Shown here piece by piece: positions 27,401 to 35,525 of a DNA stretch of 64,000 nt (position 1 is the stretch's first letter; each line of letters starts with the position of its first letter). The stretch lies in contig CAWDLR010000001.1 in assembly GCA_963803125.1 (NCBI GenBank), positions 186,001-250,000 on the forward strand, given 5' to 3'. The translations under genes and the position numbers were made by a program. The notes beneath the pieces are model-generated. The model saw only the letters and a program-made list of their open reading frames with translations, was not told where the DNA came from and made no database searches. Origin of the DNA: G963675935 sp963803125. Lineage in GTDB: Bacteria > Planctomycetota > Planctomycetia > Pirellulales > Thermoguttaceae.

Positions 27401-29322
27401 ACCACATGGCCACCTTCGTTCAGAACGGCCAATTCGCATATCGGGAGATGTATGACCCTACGAAAGCGTATCTGAAAACGGGAAGTGATGGACAATTGGC
27501 GATTCCGCCGCAAGACAGCCAGTTCCTGTTGATCGTGCTCCACGATCGCGGCTTCGCAAAGACCACGAGCGAGGAACTGGCCGCCAAGCCGGAGATCAAG
27601 TTGACGGCCTGGGCGCGGCTGGAAGGAAGCGTGCGCCGCGGCACGAAACCGCTGGCCAATGCGAAGCTCGACGTGTCCGCCTGCGGCCCGTATGAAGCGA
27701 AATGGGGATTCCTCAACTTCCGCGAGGACGCGCGAACCAGCGCCAAGGGAGAATTCGTCCTTCCGCGGATGAAACCGGGAAGGTGGCTCGTGCGGTTGCT
27801 GACCGGCGACAGGGGCGACCCGCGCGACTGTCAGAAGATCGTGAACCTGCCGGCAGGTCAGACGGTTCACGTCACACTTGGCGGGGCGGGGCGGCCCGTC
27901 GTCGGCCGACTGCGGTGGCCGGAGGGCAAGCCGCCCGCGGCGAACTGGTCGTCGGTCAGCATCTGCATACGGCCGAAGATGCCGGAGCCCGCATCGCCGC
28001 CCAAGAGCGTCCGCGACCATGGGCCGGACGCCGTCCGCGCCTGGATGAGAACGTGGCAGCAATCGGCGGCGGGACAAGCGTGGCAGAAGAAGATGCAGCA
28101 GCAATCGGGCTGTCCCCAGCCTGCAACGACTATCGCCGACGGCACGATGCGGATTGAAGATGTGCTGCCCGGTCGGTACCAACTGGAGGTCTACGTCGCC
28201 GTGAAAGAAGACACGCTTCCCTGGGAACGTCCGGAGCTTCTCTGTTACGAAGGCCGCGATTTCACCGTGCCCGAGATTCCCGGCGGCGTGAGCGACGCGC
28301 CGCTCGATTTGGGCGACGTGCCGCTGGCCGCGAAGACGCCGCACAAGATCTCGTTCGAGTCGGTGCCGCCGCCCGCTCCGCAAGCGGCCGGCGTCAAGAG
28401 CGTCGGCACGCTGCGCGAGAACTTCGATCTGATGCGTTACGTGGTGCAGACCTACCGGCAGAACAAGGAGAAGATCAAGACGTGGCAGGGGCTCGCCCGG
28501 CTCGAAGCGCGAGCCGACTATCCCCGCACGGGCTATGGCGATTCTCACGTGGCCGCGATCCGTTTCGTGTTCGATCGTTCGCGGAAATCGCTCCGCTGGA
28601 ACGACACGCTGGAGAAGTGGTCTCGCTTCACGCAAGGGCACGAACAGCCGCAACATATGCCGCAGATCCTTAACGGCATGATCACGCCGAAAGGACTGTG
28701 GCGGCTCGGACAGTACGGCTCGCCGGGCGATCCCGCCAAACGGCCCTTGGTGCTGAGGATCTATTCGCAACAGAACGCGCTGAGGGAACTGCACCCGCAG
28801 CTCTACGATTTCAACCCGCTCTACTACCTCGACACGCCGCGCCACGACGTGGCCCGGGATATCTCCGGCTATCTCGGAATGCTCGATCAAGCGGGCATTG
28901 AACGGATCAAGGTGGTTCGCCAGGGCGATCTGGTGACGCTCGACATGAGCGGCGATTTCGTGGAGGGCGGCATGAAGACGATATCCGTGACGCAGCGATA
29001 TACCGTCGATCTCAGCCAGGGCTGCAATCCGGTCAGTTACGAGACGATCCACGAGAAATCGACCTGGCATTACGGCTGGACGTACGAGTTGTGCGATGGC
29101 GTCTGGCTGCCGAAGACGTGGAGCGAAACGGTGCACGATCCAGGAAATCGCGACGAGACGCGGAAAGTGACGTTTGTCGAGAACCGGATCAACCAGCCGG
29201 TCGCGCCCGACGCATTTTCGCTCTCCCGCCTGGACGTGCAGTCCGGCGATCGAGTGCAAGACTACCGGACAAGTCCGATGAGCCAGTATCACTATGAGGA
29301 GGATCGCCCCGCGGGCCGCTGA
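24448..29322 (+). CDS. BlaR1-like M56 metallopeptidase fused to carboxypeptidase-regulatory repeats
   Basis: A 1624-residue membrane protein. Helices at about 12-35, 52-73 and 170-195 frame an M56 peptidase with zinc motif HELMH (270-274), the later ACELVCDA and a fourth helix near 372-396. After it comes a long extracytoplasmic part with many carboxypeptidase-regulatory-like beta modules (repeats such as DEAGKPIAGAKLRAV, DEQDKPIQGVMVRLG, DGKPVAGAAV). The C-terminal 300 residues (from about GTLRENFDLMRYV) resemble lipoprotein-carrier-type domains. BlaR1 normally has a penicillin-binding sensor there; none is seen. It is translated with blaI (ATGA overlap). It probably senses an envelope ligand through the beta modules and cleaves or releases BlaI; the ligand is unknown. 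Confidence 0.8.
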   Translation: MNPSFAVPAGLQSLAEAPTSVLLLLKATAILAAAWCASLAMARFNPRWRVFVWRVAALGLISLPIITCLFPALEIRMERPPATAAVAAPVFSETPLPSPVAPDRMSIGESPNGFPPIAVRDRFPDVRPAGGVPANEQTRPAGPAVAERAAPPPPPPRKIASATSQSSHIAWPTLLLSIWLAGVAILGLRLILGYRRVLAMARRASPAGQDVRRAAGRVAEAVGCRRAVEIRQSAEIESPFLCGFRHPLLLLPARMGEPSYSKDLPGIFAHELMHVRACDVSWNALLQLLATLLWFHPLAWRMRRAHLAACELVCDAVSANLVGNVADYCRTLARVAVDARAALPEAGIAMARTSAVGRRLGALKERVFHAPLRRRRVVGVAAAAFLVLATLGALQFALAAPPADRPVVLAAKVGGKAVEDPTKSPHSNDILPPKDDSMRISAVGGDGKPIPGASVKVETSRAAITARSITLKSGGALAAAGVASLSEATKTTAAGKAGPLKVRVVDEAGKPIAGAKLRAVWQGKTLNAVTDSAGEADLAVPPPDAGWTRLFASVEGFVPLRRCWANQDGREPRPAEFTFTFKNGRTIGGVIRDEQDKPIQGVMVRLGITTDDYEKSGVAMELWDRDFATDADGRWHVDHVPGGITQMAIRLSHPEFVLYSVDTEVPLAERTRIENRTSVLVMKRGIVITGTVTGPDGKPVAGAAVTQGEQIGFDRPPPVRTDKEGRYRLGSLARGGTVVTVISPGLAPALRNLNVQGAMEPVDFHLEKGHLLRVRVVDKDNHPIPGVFMSTDTWRTHRTLVGLGIADRTDAEGRWSWAWAPADAVGMRISKDGYMGTPLLFVTAGEKEHVVALYPALTVTGRVVDAKTKQPIPFFRAVWGCLADSADGSAVNDTICWQRWNVTDGKEGRYKVLINQPARGQYVRIEAAGYRPATSRAFKNDEGAVRCDFALTKGKVLSVAVRLPDGQPAANAEACLCPVTPGKFYHMATFVQNGQFAYREMYDPTKAYLKTGSDGQLAIPPQDSQFLLIVLHDRGFAKTTSEELAAKPEIKLTAWARLEGSVRRGTKPLANAKLDVSACGPYEAKWGFLNFREDARTSAKGEFVLPRMKPGRWLVRLLTGDRGDPRDCQKIVNLPAGQTVHVTLGGAGRPVVGRLRWPEGKPPAANWSSVSICIRPKMPEPASPPKSVRDHGPDAVRAWMRTWQQSAAGQAWQKKMQQQSGCPQPATTIADGTMRIEDVLPGRYQLEVYVAVKEDTLPWERPELLCYEGRDFTVPEIPGGVSDAPLDLGDVPLAAKTPHKISFESVPPPAPQAAGVKSVGTLRENFDLMRYVVQTYRQNKEKIKTWQGLARLEARADYPRTGYGDSHVAAIRFVFDRSRKSLRWNDTLEKWSRFTQGHEQPQHMPQILNGMITPKGLWRLGQYGSPGDPAKRPLVLRIYSQQNALRELHPQLYDFNPLYYLDTPRHDVARDISGYLGMLDQAGIERIKVVRQGDLVTLDMSGDFVEGGMKTISVTQRYTVDLSQGCNPVSYETIHEKSTWHYGWTYELCDGVWLPKTWSETVHDPGNRDETRKVTFVENRINQPVAPDAFSLSRLDVQSGDRVQDYRTSPMSQYHYEEDRPAGR

Positions 29323-29502
29323 TTCATCTTGACTGAACCGCCCAGATTGCCCCGCGCGTGGCCGTTGGGACTGGGGCGGGCATAACACTTCACGTTCGTC
29401 GCGGCGTTTCCGCTGTGGCGAAGGCCGTGCTGCCCCGCCCGGTTCCCCTAAAACGAAGGCGGTATTGGCCCGCCGTTCCCACCAAAAGCGCGGCAATTGG
29501 CG

Positions 29503-29532
29503 TTGCCCGGCCCCGGCGAATCGTCGTAAAAT
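29503..29532 (+). promoter_or_regulatory. Weak sigma70-type promoter candidate
   Basis: TTGCCC (29503-29508), an 18-base spacer and TAAAAT (29527-29532) lie about 80 bases before the POTRA gene start. The rest of the 290-base gap shows nothing else I can support. Confidence 0.3.
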
Positions 29533-29612
29533 GCTGGGCACTGGAATGCCGCCAACGGCCGCTTGCGCGGCCCGTGGCTCACCGATGGCGGCCCTGGACA
29601 CGGAGGTCCAAA

Positions 29613-32432
29613 ATGCGACTGATTTCTTGTCTCTGCTTCGTCGCCTGCTTCATCGAGATCGCAATCGCTCGGGGAGACGCGACGCCGGTCGGCGATTTCG
29701 GCAATCCCGAGCGCGTTGTAATCGAAGGCGCGAAGACGTTCTCGCCCAATAAGATTCGGCGGGAGCTGTCTGTCAGTGCCGAGTTCCTATTGGCAGCCGA
29801 TCCGGACGGGCCGCTGTACGGCTGCGTGGCTGCAACCGAACGGCTGGTTCGCACCGGCTATCGCAACAGCGGCTTTCCGGACGTTCAGGTCAAGGCGAGT
29901 GCAGATATGAAGGCCCGCGCGATCGTCGTGCGGGTGAAGGAGGGGCCGCGTTATCTGGCCGGCGAAATCCGCGTTCGCGGAAACAAGGCAATTCCGCTGG
30001 CCCAACTAATTGCCCGGCTCACGCAACCGTATCCGCCCGGGAATGCCCTGCCGCGATCGCCGCGCGAAGGACGCGGACAAAGCGGGACCTGCTGGGTCGA
30101 TCGCAACGGGAACAACGTCGAATTGAGCGATCCGGTCTGGTCGCCAGGAAAACCCGCCGCCTTTCCGGCGTCGGCGAACGATTGGAAACTCCACGGGGAC
30201 GCGTTCAACGCCCTGGGGGACTTGGGTTTCTTCCGTGCGCGGTTTTCCGTCGATGTCGTTGTCAATCCGGCGACGAAGAAGGCCGATCTGGTGATCGATA
30301 TTTCCAAGGAAGGTCCGCGAAGCGAGTTCGCCAGCGTGATGATTACCGGCAACGAGGCCAACTCCCGGCAGGAAATCCTGAAGTGCATCGGGTTCCGCAC
30401 CGGACTGCCCGCCACTCGCGACCAGTTGGCCGCCATCCAAGAGAGATTATGGCGTTCCGGGCGTTTCATCAAGTCACAGGTGACGCTGATCCGTCCGGCC
30501 ACTCCGGCCGATGGGGCGGTCTTGTCGATCAACGTGAGCGAACTGCACGGCGCGCCGCCGCTCGGCAAGCCGCTTACGCCCGAAGAAGCGATTCTGCTCA
30601 AGTGCCGCGACTGGCTGGTCAATTCGGACCGCTGGGGAGGCGACCTCGTTTGCCAGTGCGACGCCGCCGAAGGTTCGTTGCGTGCCGTGTTCTCGCCCGG
30701 CAATGGCATGTTTGCCACCATCAAGTGCAACAGCGCGCCGCAGCAGAAACCCGCCGAATTCGCGATCGTTGCATCGCCGGCAGAGGTGGGATTCTACGAT
30801 CTGCTGGGCAAGCGAAGACTGGCCGGGCGGCCGGCAAATGGGCAATTGGTGGGCTGCGTTGCGATCCGACTGGACGACGACGCCAACGAGGAAAAAGTGG
30901 GGGGAAGAGGCAAACTGTCGTTTGGCTTTGGTATTAAATCGGAACGCTCGCAATGGACACTGCCGTTGGACCTGATCCTGTCCCTCGATCCCGTCTGTTT
31001 CCTCGATATGGTGCATTGGCGGGAGACAAAATGCACGGTTGAACACGATGTGCTGACCCTGGCCAATGCGCGGGGCCTGTTGCGTCTCGACGCGCCGTCG
31101 GGAAGACCGCTCGACGCTGTTCTCGAGAATCCCGTCGAAGAGAAATCGGAAGAGACAACATCAAACAAGAACAAGCAGACCGTAAAGTCGTCGCCGCACG
31201 AATCCCACACAGTGCTGCGGTTCTCCGTGGTTTCGGGCGAGTTCCGACGCCGCCTCGACGCCGTTCATGTCGCTACCGCCAGAACCCCCAATGCCTACGT
31301 TCTTCAGCGTCCCCTTAGCTCCTTGTTGGGATTCGCGCTCGATTATGACCCGGTTTGGCAGTGGCTTACCCAGACGGATGACAAGAGGTTTCGCCGCGTC
31401 GTGCGGCGGATGCTGGATAAGCACGTGTGCGAGCCCTTCGACAGAGTGGCGGTCACGTATTTTGGCGGCGAGGGCGATAATTCGAGCGGGGAGAGCGACA
31501 GTTTTTGCATTCCGCGCGCCGCCGCGCCCCCGGCAGCGGTGGAGGAAGCGAATTCGGAAACCGCCCGTATTACCACCTTCCTTTGTGCCGCCGCCCGCCT
31601 GGCGTTCGTTCCCGGCAGTTGGCCCGACGCGGTGGGTCGAGACGCGGTCGTGATGTTCCGAGGCTACGGCGACGCGGCCGTCGCCGATACGAAGCGGGCT
31701 TACAGGTCGGACAAGAGCGGGCCGATCTGTCTCCTCGCCGCCAGCATGGCAACTGCAAAATGCAATCCCAACATCGGCGATTTGATGGCGACTCGCGGAC
31801 TCGAACGGCTCTCGCTTTCGGATTTTCGCAACGATTACGCCGCTCTTCTCGATCCGAATTGTCCGAGCGGACAGTTCTTCCAGCGCGTCGCCGAGTTTCT
31901 CCGCGATGCCGACGATAGCGACATCCAATCGCTCGGCGCGATTCTGCCCGGAAACGCCGCCGTGCCGTTTCGCAATTGGGTAGGCGGCCTGCGGCAGAAC
32001 CGCGACCAGCCCGCGGTCGCGTCTGTGCCGGTATTGTTCGATGCTGTCTGCGAGGGCGGGGGCCGCGGGTACGGGAAGGTGATCCTCGACGCGATCCAGC
32101 GTTCCTGCGCTACGGCCGTTCCTTACGGTAGTCCCGACAACATGGTTGCGAACGCCAGCCAGGCGCTCCGCATTGATCCGAAATTCACCCGTGCCTACAG
32201 CATCCGCGGATGCGCCTATTGTAAGAAGGGCGACTACGACAGCGCGATCGCCGACTACACCGAGGCGATCCGTCTCGACGCCGATGACTTGGTCGGCTGC
32301 CATCGCGCCCGCGCATGGCTCTACATCCAGAAGGCCGACTTCGACAGTCTCATCGCCGATTGCAGCGAGGTCACTCGGCTCGCGCAAAGGATGCCGAGGC
32401 GTATTGCTATCGAGCATGGGCGTACCAGATGA
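29613..32432 (+). CDS. POTRA-domain secreted protein with TPR tail (disrupted 3' end)
   Basis: About 939 residues from ATG 29613, preceded by GGAGG. It opens with a signal peptide (MRLISCLCFVACFIEIAIA). POTRA-like modules follow (ERVVIEGAKTFSPNKIRREL, YLAGEIRVRGNKAIPLAQLI, and FASVMITGNEANSRQEIL), as in BamA/TamA N-termini. No outer-membrane beta-barrel follows. Instead a middle region of unknown type (about 340-830) leads to TPR repeats (AYSIRGCAYCKKGDYDSAI). Near 32385 one base is missing: CTCGCGCAAAG should read CTCGACGCAAAG to give RLDAKDAEAYCYRAWAY. The stop at 32430 is therefore probably premature. A scaffold role at the outer membrane is inference. Confidence 0.7.
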   Translation: MRLISCLCFVACFIEIAIARGDATPVGDFGNPERVVIEGAKTFSPNKIRRELSVSAEFLLAADPDGPLYGCVAATERLVRTGYRNSGFPDVQVKASADMKARAIVVRVKEGPRYLAGEIRVRGNKAIPLAQLIARLTQPYPPGNALPRSPREGRGQSGTCWVDRNGNNVELSDPVWSPGKPAAFPASANDWKLHGDAFNALGDLGFFRARFSVDVVVNPATKKADLVIDISKEGPRSEFASVMITGNEANSRQEILKCIGFRTGLPATRDQLAAIQERLWRSGRFIKSQVTLIRPATPADGAVLSINVSELHGAPPLGKPLTPEEAILLKCRDWLVNSDRWGGDLVCQCDAAEGSLRAVFSPGNGMFATIKCNSAPQQKPAEFAIVASPAEVGFYDLLGKRRLAGRPANGQLVGCVAIRLDDDANEEKVGGRGKLSFGFGIKSERSQWTLPLDLILSLDPVCFLDMVHWRETKCTVEHDVLTLANARGLLRLDAPSGRPLDAVLENPVEEKSEETTSNKNKQTVKSSPHESHTVLRFSVVSGEFRRRLDAVHVATARTPNAYVLQRPLSSLLGFALDYDPVWQWLTQTDDKRFRRVVRRMLDKHVCEPFDRVAVTYFGGEGDNSSGESDSFCIPRAAAPPAAVEEANSETARITTFLCAAARLAFVPGSWPDAVGRDAVVMFRGYGDAAVADTKRAYRSDKSGPICLLAASMATAKCNPNIGDLMATRGLERLSLSDFRNDYAALLDPNCPSGQFFQRVAEFLRDADDSDIQSLGAILPGNAAVPFRNWVGGLRQNRDQPAVASVPVLFDAVCEGGGRGYGKVILDAIQRSCATAVPYGSPDNMVANASQALRIDPKFTRAYSIRGCAYCKKGDYDSAIADYTEAIRLDADDLVGCHRARAWLYIQKADFDSLIADCSEVTRLAQRMPRRIAIEHGRTR

Positions 32433-32771
32433 AAGCGGCGAAACGCGTCGACGCCGCTGCCGCGCCCGCAGAAATGGCTCAGCGGCCATCCGTTCTCCGG
32501 TTCGCTCGGCTTTCCCAACCGCGATCAAGATAAGGCCGGGAGTAGCAGCGGCGCAACCGCACCTCTCTCGAAAAGGTCAACTCCGTGGGCCGCCGACAAC
32601 AAGGACGCTTGCTTGGATAACGCCATCTCTGACTACACACGGGCCATTCGTTTGAACCCGAAACTTATCCAGGCGTATTACAACCGCGGCTTGGCGTACG
32701 AGGCGAGGGCTGAGACATCGAAGGCCGCGGCGGATTTTGCCCAAGCGAAGAAGTTGGGGTATACCCGATAA
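32433..32771 (+). pseudogene. Out-of-frame TPR continuation of the POTRA gene
   Basis: The frame from 32433 is open to TAA at 32769-32771. It ends in a textbook TPR pair (ISDYTRAIRLNPKLIQAYYN, then RGLAYEARAETSKAAADFAQ). The stretch between about 32385 and 32453 continues the upstream TPR in another frame. Two compensating single-base errors would join everything into one protein of about 1050 residues. This segment has no start site of its own. Confidence 0.55.
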
Positions 32772-32790
32772 CCCTGGCGAAGAAGTGACT

Positions 32791-32853
32791 GTCGCCTTTC
32801 GCTCCGCGAAAGTGGCGTGATCTGACCGCTGCTTTCGCGGAGCGAAAGGCGAC
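32791..32853. repeat. Perfect 22-bp inverted repeat
   Basis: The left arm at 32791-32812 begins GTCGCCTTTCGCTCCGCGAA; the right arm at 32832-32853 is its exact complement, with a 19-base loop. The arms carry the inner palindromic words TTTCGC/GCGAAA. It could stop transcription before lptF but has no T run, so an interspersed repeat is more likely. Confidence 0.75.
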
Positions 32854-32880
32854 CATGCGGCAACCGGGATCGGAAACCAG

Positions 32881-34035
32881 ATGCGAATCATCGACCGCTA
32901 CTTGCTGCGGCAGTTCGTGCAGACGTTCCTGATCTGCTTCTTGAGCTTCGTGGGCATTGTGGTCGTTTTCGATCTGTTCACGAATCTGGACGAGTTTGTC
33001 GAAGCGGGCAAGCTCACCGGCAACGTGACGCGGTTTATCGCCAACTTCTACATGTTCCAGACGATCGGGCTGTTCGATCGCGTCGGCGGACTGCTGGCGC
33101 TGGTTTCAGCGATGTTCACCGTCTCCTGGATCCAGCGGAACAACGAGATGACGGCGCTGATGGCGGCCGGAATCTCGCGCGTCCGCGTGCTGCTGCCGAT
33201 CATCGTGGCCGTGGGCGTGGTGAGCCTGATCTTGACGGCCAATCGTGAACTGATTATGCCGCGTTTTCGTCACGAGTTGTCGCTCGGCTCCAAAGACCCG
33301 GGCGGCCGCAAACCGCAAGGAATGGGCTCGCGCTACGACGGCCGGACGAACGTGCTGCTGGGCGGCAAGAACAGCTTCGCCGATCAGCAGCGGATCGAAG
33401 AACCCCGTTTTCGCTTGCCGCCGCCGCTCTCCCGCTATGGCTTCGACCTGATCGCCGACAACGCTTACTACCAAGCCCCGCGCAAATCGCCGCGGGGCGA
33501 CCGCCCCGGCGGATACCTGTTCCAAGGCGTCCACCGCCCGAGAAATATCGCGGAGCAATCGTCGTTGTCGCTCGATGGCCAGCCGGTGCTCCTCACCCCG
33601 CGCGACACGCCTTGGCTGAAGCCCGACGAGTGTTTCTTGGTAAGCGCGGTCGATTTCGACCAGTTGACCTGCGGGAAGAGCCTGACGCAATTGTCCTCGA
33701 CCGCCGAGCTGATCCGCGGGCTGCGCAACCAGAGCCTCGACTACGGTGCGAAGGAGCGGGTGGCGATCCATGCCCGCATCGTCCAGCCGCTGTTGGACAT
33801 GACGCTGCTGCTGCTGGGGCTGCCGCTGGTGGTGACGCGCGAGAACCGCAACATCTTTGTCGCAATGGGGATATGCATGGTGGTCACGACGGGATTTACG
33901 GCGGTAGTGATGGGGATGCAGAACCTGGGCGAAAACTCCTACTGGATTTTTACCTATGCCCCGTTGGCGGCATGGGCGCCGCTGATGATTTTTGTTCCAC
34001 TGGCGGTGTGGATGGCGGAAGGACTGTGGCAGTAG
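32881..34035 (+). CDS. LptF/LptG (YjgP/YjgQ) family permease
   Basis: A 384-residue inner-membrane protein of the lipopolysaccharide-export permease family. The N-terminus MRIIDRYLLRQFVQTFLICF is diagnostic. Helices lie at about residues 15-35, 60-80 and 100-125. A large periplasmic jellyroll follows (130-290), then three C-terminal helices (PLLDMTLLLLGLPLVVTREN, MGICMVVTTGFTAVVMG, APLAAWAPLMIFVPLAVW). LptF and LptG form the channel with the ATPase LptB and pass lipid A-linked glycan to LptC. Which of the two this is cannot be told. It lies downstream of a POTRA protein, a context fitting outer-envelope assembly. Confidence 0.85.
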   Translation: MRIIDRYLLRQFVQTFLICFLSFVGIVVVFDLFTNLDEFVEAGKLTGNVTRFIANFYMFQTIGLFDRVGGLLALVSAMFTVSWIQRNNEMTALMAAGISRVRVLLPIIVAVGVVSLILTANRELIMPRFRHELSLGSKDPGGRKPQGMGSRYDGRTNVLLGGKNSFADQQRIEEPRFRLPPPLSRYGFDLIADNAYYQAPRKSPRGDRPGGYLFQGVHRPRNIAEQSSLSLDGQPVLLTPRDTPWLKPDECFLVSAVDFDQLTCGKSLTQLSSTAELIRGLRNQSLDYGAKERVAIHARIVQPLLDMTLLLLGLPLVVTRENRNIFVAMGICMVVTTGFTAVVMGMQNLGENSYWIFTYAPLAAWAPLMIFVPLAVWMAEGLWQ

Positions 34036-34361
34036 ATCGGCTCGGCGCAGCGGGGAAGCCGCCGCACTTGCGGAATTGGCGGAAAATTGCCGGGGGCTCT
34101 TCTCCTCGCCCTTGCCGGCGTGATATACTACCCATTGAATGGGGTGGCGGTGGCCGGGGTTTCAACTCCTTCCGAGAGTCCGGCCGGGTCACACTGCGTT
34201 TCGCGGAAGCGGCGTTGTTTCGATGCGGCTCTTCGATTGCGGTTGATTTGCTCCCCTCATGCGTCTCGGTTGGGACGAGTCGTTCAGGGAAGGGGAATGT
34301 TGAACGGCGCCGCTCAACCATTTCGTGCTTTACGTTTCTGCTTTTTCGAGGAGTGGCAAAC
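34036..34361 (+). promoter_or_regulatory. Extended -10 promoter and long leader before the cold-shock gene
   Basis: The extended -10 TGATATACT lies at 34121-34129. The expected start near 34136 gives a leader of about 225 bases before the ATG at 34362. Long structured leaders are typical of cspA-type mRNAs, where they control cold-dependent translation. No other gene is seen in this gap. Confidence 0.45.
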
Positions 34362-34583
34362 ATGCCGCAGGGTACGATCAAGAAGTTGATCATGGACAAG
34401 GGTTTTGGCTTCATTCAAGGGGAGCGTGGGGAGTTGTTCTTCCACCACTCCGCGTTGGATGGCGTCACGATCGAGGAATTGCGCGAAGGCCAGAAGGTCG
34501 AATTCGAGGAAGGCCGCGGACCGAAGGGCCCGCGCGCGAGAACGTCAAGGTGGTTGCCTAACCATCTTGTGACGCGTCCGTGA
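34362..34583 (+). CDS. Cold-shock domain protein (CspA family), 3' frameshift
   Basis: A small single-strand nucleic-acid-binding protein. It starts at 34362 after GAGGAG. RNP1 (KGFGFIQ) and RNP2 (LFFHHSAL) are intact, followed by GQKVEFEEGRGPKGPRA. As read it ends with 13 odd residues (RTSRWLPNHLVTRP-like tail) at 34583. Restoring one C (GCGCGAG to GCGCCGAG near 34538) gives the normal ending AENVKVVA and a stop at 34559-34561, a protein of 66 residues. A strong terminator follows. It acts as an RNA chaperone or transcription antiterminator. Confidence 0.85.
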   Translation: MPQGTIKKLIMDKGFGFIQGERGELFFHHSALDGVTIEELREGQKVEFEEGRGPKGPRARTSRWLPNHLVTRP

Positions 34584-34597
34584 ATCAACGGCGGTTA

Positions 34598-34635
34598 GGC
34601 CCCCGGAAAAGGCGGAATCCGGGGGCCGTTTTTTT
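34598..34635 (+). terminator. Rho-independent terminator of the cold-shock gene
   Basis: The stem GGCCCCCGGA (34598-34607) pairs perfectly with TCCGGGGGCC (34618-34627) over a 10-base loop. It is followed by GTTTTTTT. This is the clearest intrinsic terminator in the window. Confidence 0.9.
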
Positions 34636-34729
34636 GCGCGGTGGGGGAGAGAGGAGAGCGGCGGGAAACTTCAGTGCCAAGAGTGGGCCTCGCTTCGGTG
34701 AAGCGTATCGGGGGCCGTGCCCTCTCCCA

Positions 34730-34806
34730 CTGGGCACTAAAGTGCCCAGCCCTCTCCCCTCTCCCCACTCCATTCTCCGCTCTCCACTCTCCACTCTCCA
34801 CCCTCT
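34730..34806. repeat. GGGCACT palindrome and 7-bp tandem repeat
   Basis: CTGGGCACTAAAGTGCCCAG at 34730-34749 repeats the palindrome at 17093-17114. From 34751 a 7-bp unit (CCTCTCC, ACTCTCC and variants) repeats about eight times. A purine-rich stretch near 34642-34660 is its approximate complement. Confidence 0.65.
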
Positions 34807-34811
34807 CCCCG

Positions 34812-34840
34812 TTTTCAGCGGACCTTCGCTCGGCTATACT
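34812..34840 (+). promoter_or_regulatory. Promoter of nuoB
   Basis: TTTTCA (34812-34817), a 17-base spacer and TATACT (34835-34840). The start site would be near 34847, 20 bases before the ATG at 34867. AAGGA sits between them as ribosome site. Confidence 0.5.
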
Positions 34841-34866
34841 GTCCAGCTTGCACAAGGAACCGTGAC

Positions 34867-35520
34867 ATGACGCAACCCTGGATCGAAGGACGTTTTGAAG
34901 AGGGAGTGGTACTGACCACGCTGGAGCAGTCGATCAATTGGGCCCGCCAAGGCAGCCTCTGGCCGATGACCTTTGGGCTGGCCTGCTGCGCGATCGAGAT
35001 GATGGCGGCCGGGGCCAGCCGCTACGACCTCGATCGTTTCGGGGCGGGGGCATTTCGGCCCAGCCCGCGGCAATCCGATCTGATGATCGTGGCCGGCACG
35101 GTGAGCCACAAGATGGCCAGTCGCCTTCGCCGCCTCTACGAGCAGATGGCCGAACCGCGTTACGTGATCGCGATGGGGGCGTGTGCCACGGCCGGCGGCC
35201 CCTACTTCGAGCACGGCTATCACGTGGTTCGCGGCGTGGACCTGATTGTGCCGGTCGATGTGTACATTCCGGGCTGCCCGCCGCGGCCGGAAGCGCTGCT
35301 GGAAGGGATCATGCGGCTCCAAGAGAAGCTCCGCGGCCAGCACCTCGCCCGCGAGCGCGACGACGCGCAAAGCGGCTGGCTGAGCCACGCGCTCCGCCGC
35401 GGCCGAAAGGTGCCCGACGAAGTGCCCGTGCCGCATTCCAGCGGCTTTGTGCAAGTCGAGAGCGTTCCCCTCGTCTTCGAGCACCAAAAGGTGAAGGAGA
35501 AACAGAAAGGGGCGAAGTAA
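34867..35520 (+). CDS. nuoB: NADH-quinone oxidoreductase subunit B
   Basis: A 217-residue subunit of complex I that holds the N2 iron-sulphur cluster, the last electron carrier before quinone. The four cluster ligands are Cys40-Cys41 (GLACCAIEMM), Cys106 (MGACATAGG) and Cys137 (IPGCPPRPEALLEGI). The C-terminus extends about 50 residues beyond the family core and is charged. It has its own promoter, and no other nuo gene lies on either side, so the operon is split in this genome or this is a stand-alone copy. A paralogue in a membrane hydrogenase-type complex is a less likely alternative. Confidence 0.9.
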   Translation: MTQPWIEGRFEEGVVLTTLEQSINWARQGSLWPMTFGLACCAIEMMAAGASRYDLDRFGAGAFRPSPRQSDLMIVAGTVSHKMASRLRRLYEQMAEPRYVIAMGACATAGGPYFEHGYHVVRGVDLIVPVDVYIPGCPPRPEALLEGIMRLQEKLRGQHLARERDDAQSGWLSHALRRGRKVPDEVPVPHSSGFVQVESVPLVFEHQKVKEKQKGAK

Positions 35521-35525
35521 TCGGG

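Noticed and set aside
25864..29601. Very long open frame of 1245 codons on the minus strand under the M56 gene
   Set aside because: It is a high-GC antisense shadow. Composition is Arg/His/Ala-rich with no domain, and the plus-strand gene has clear domains and a ribosome site.
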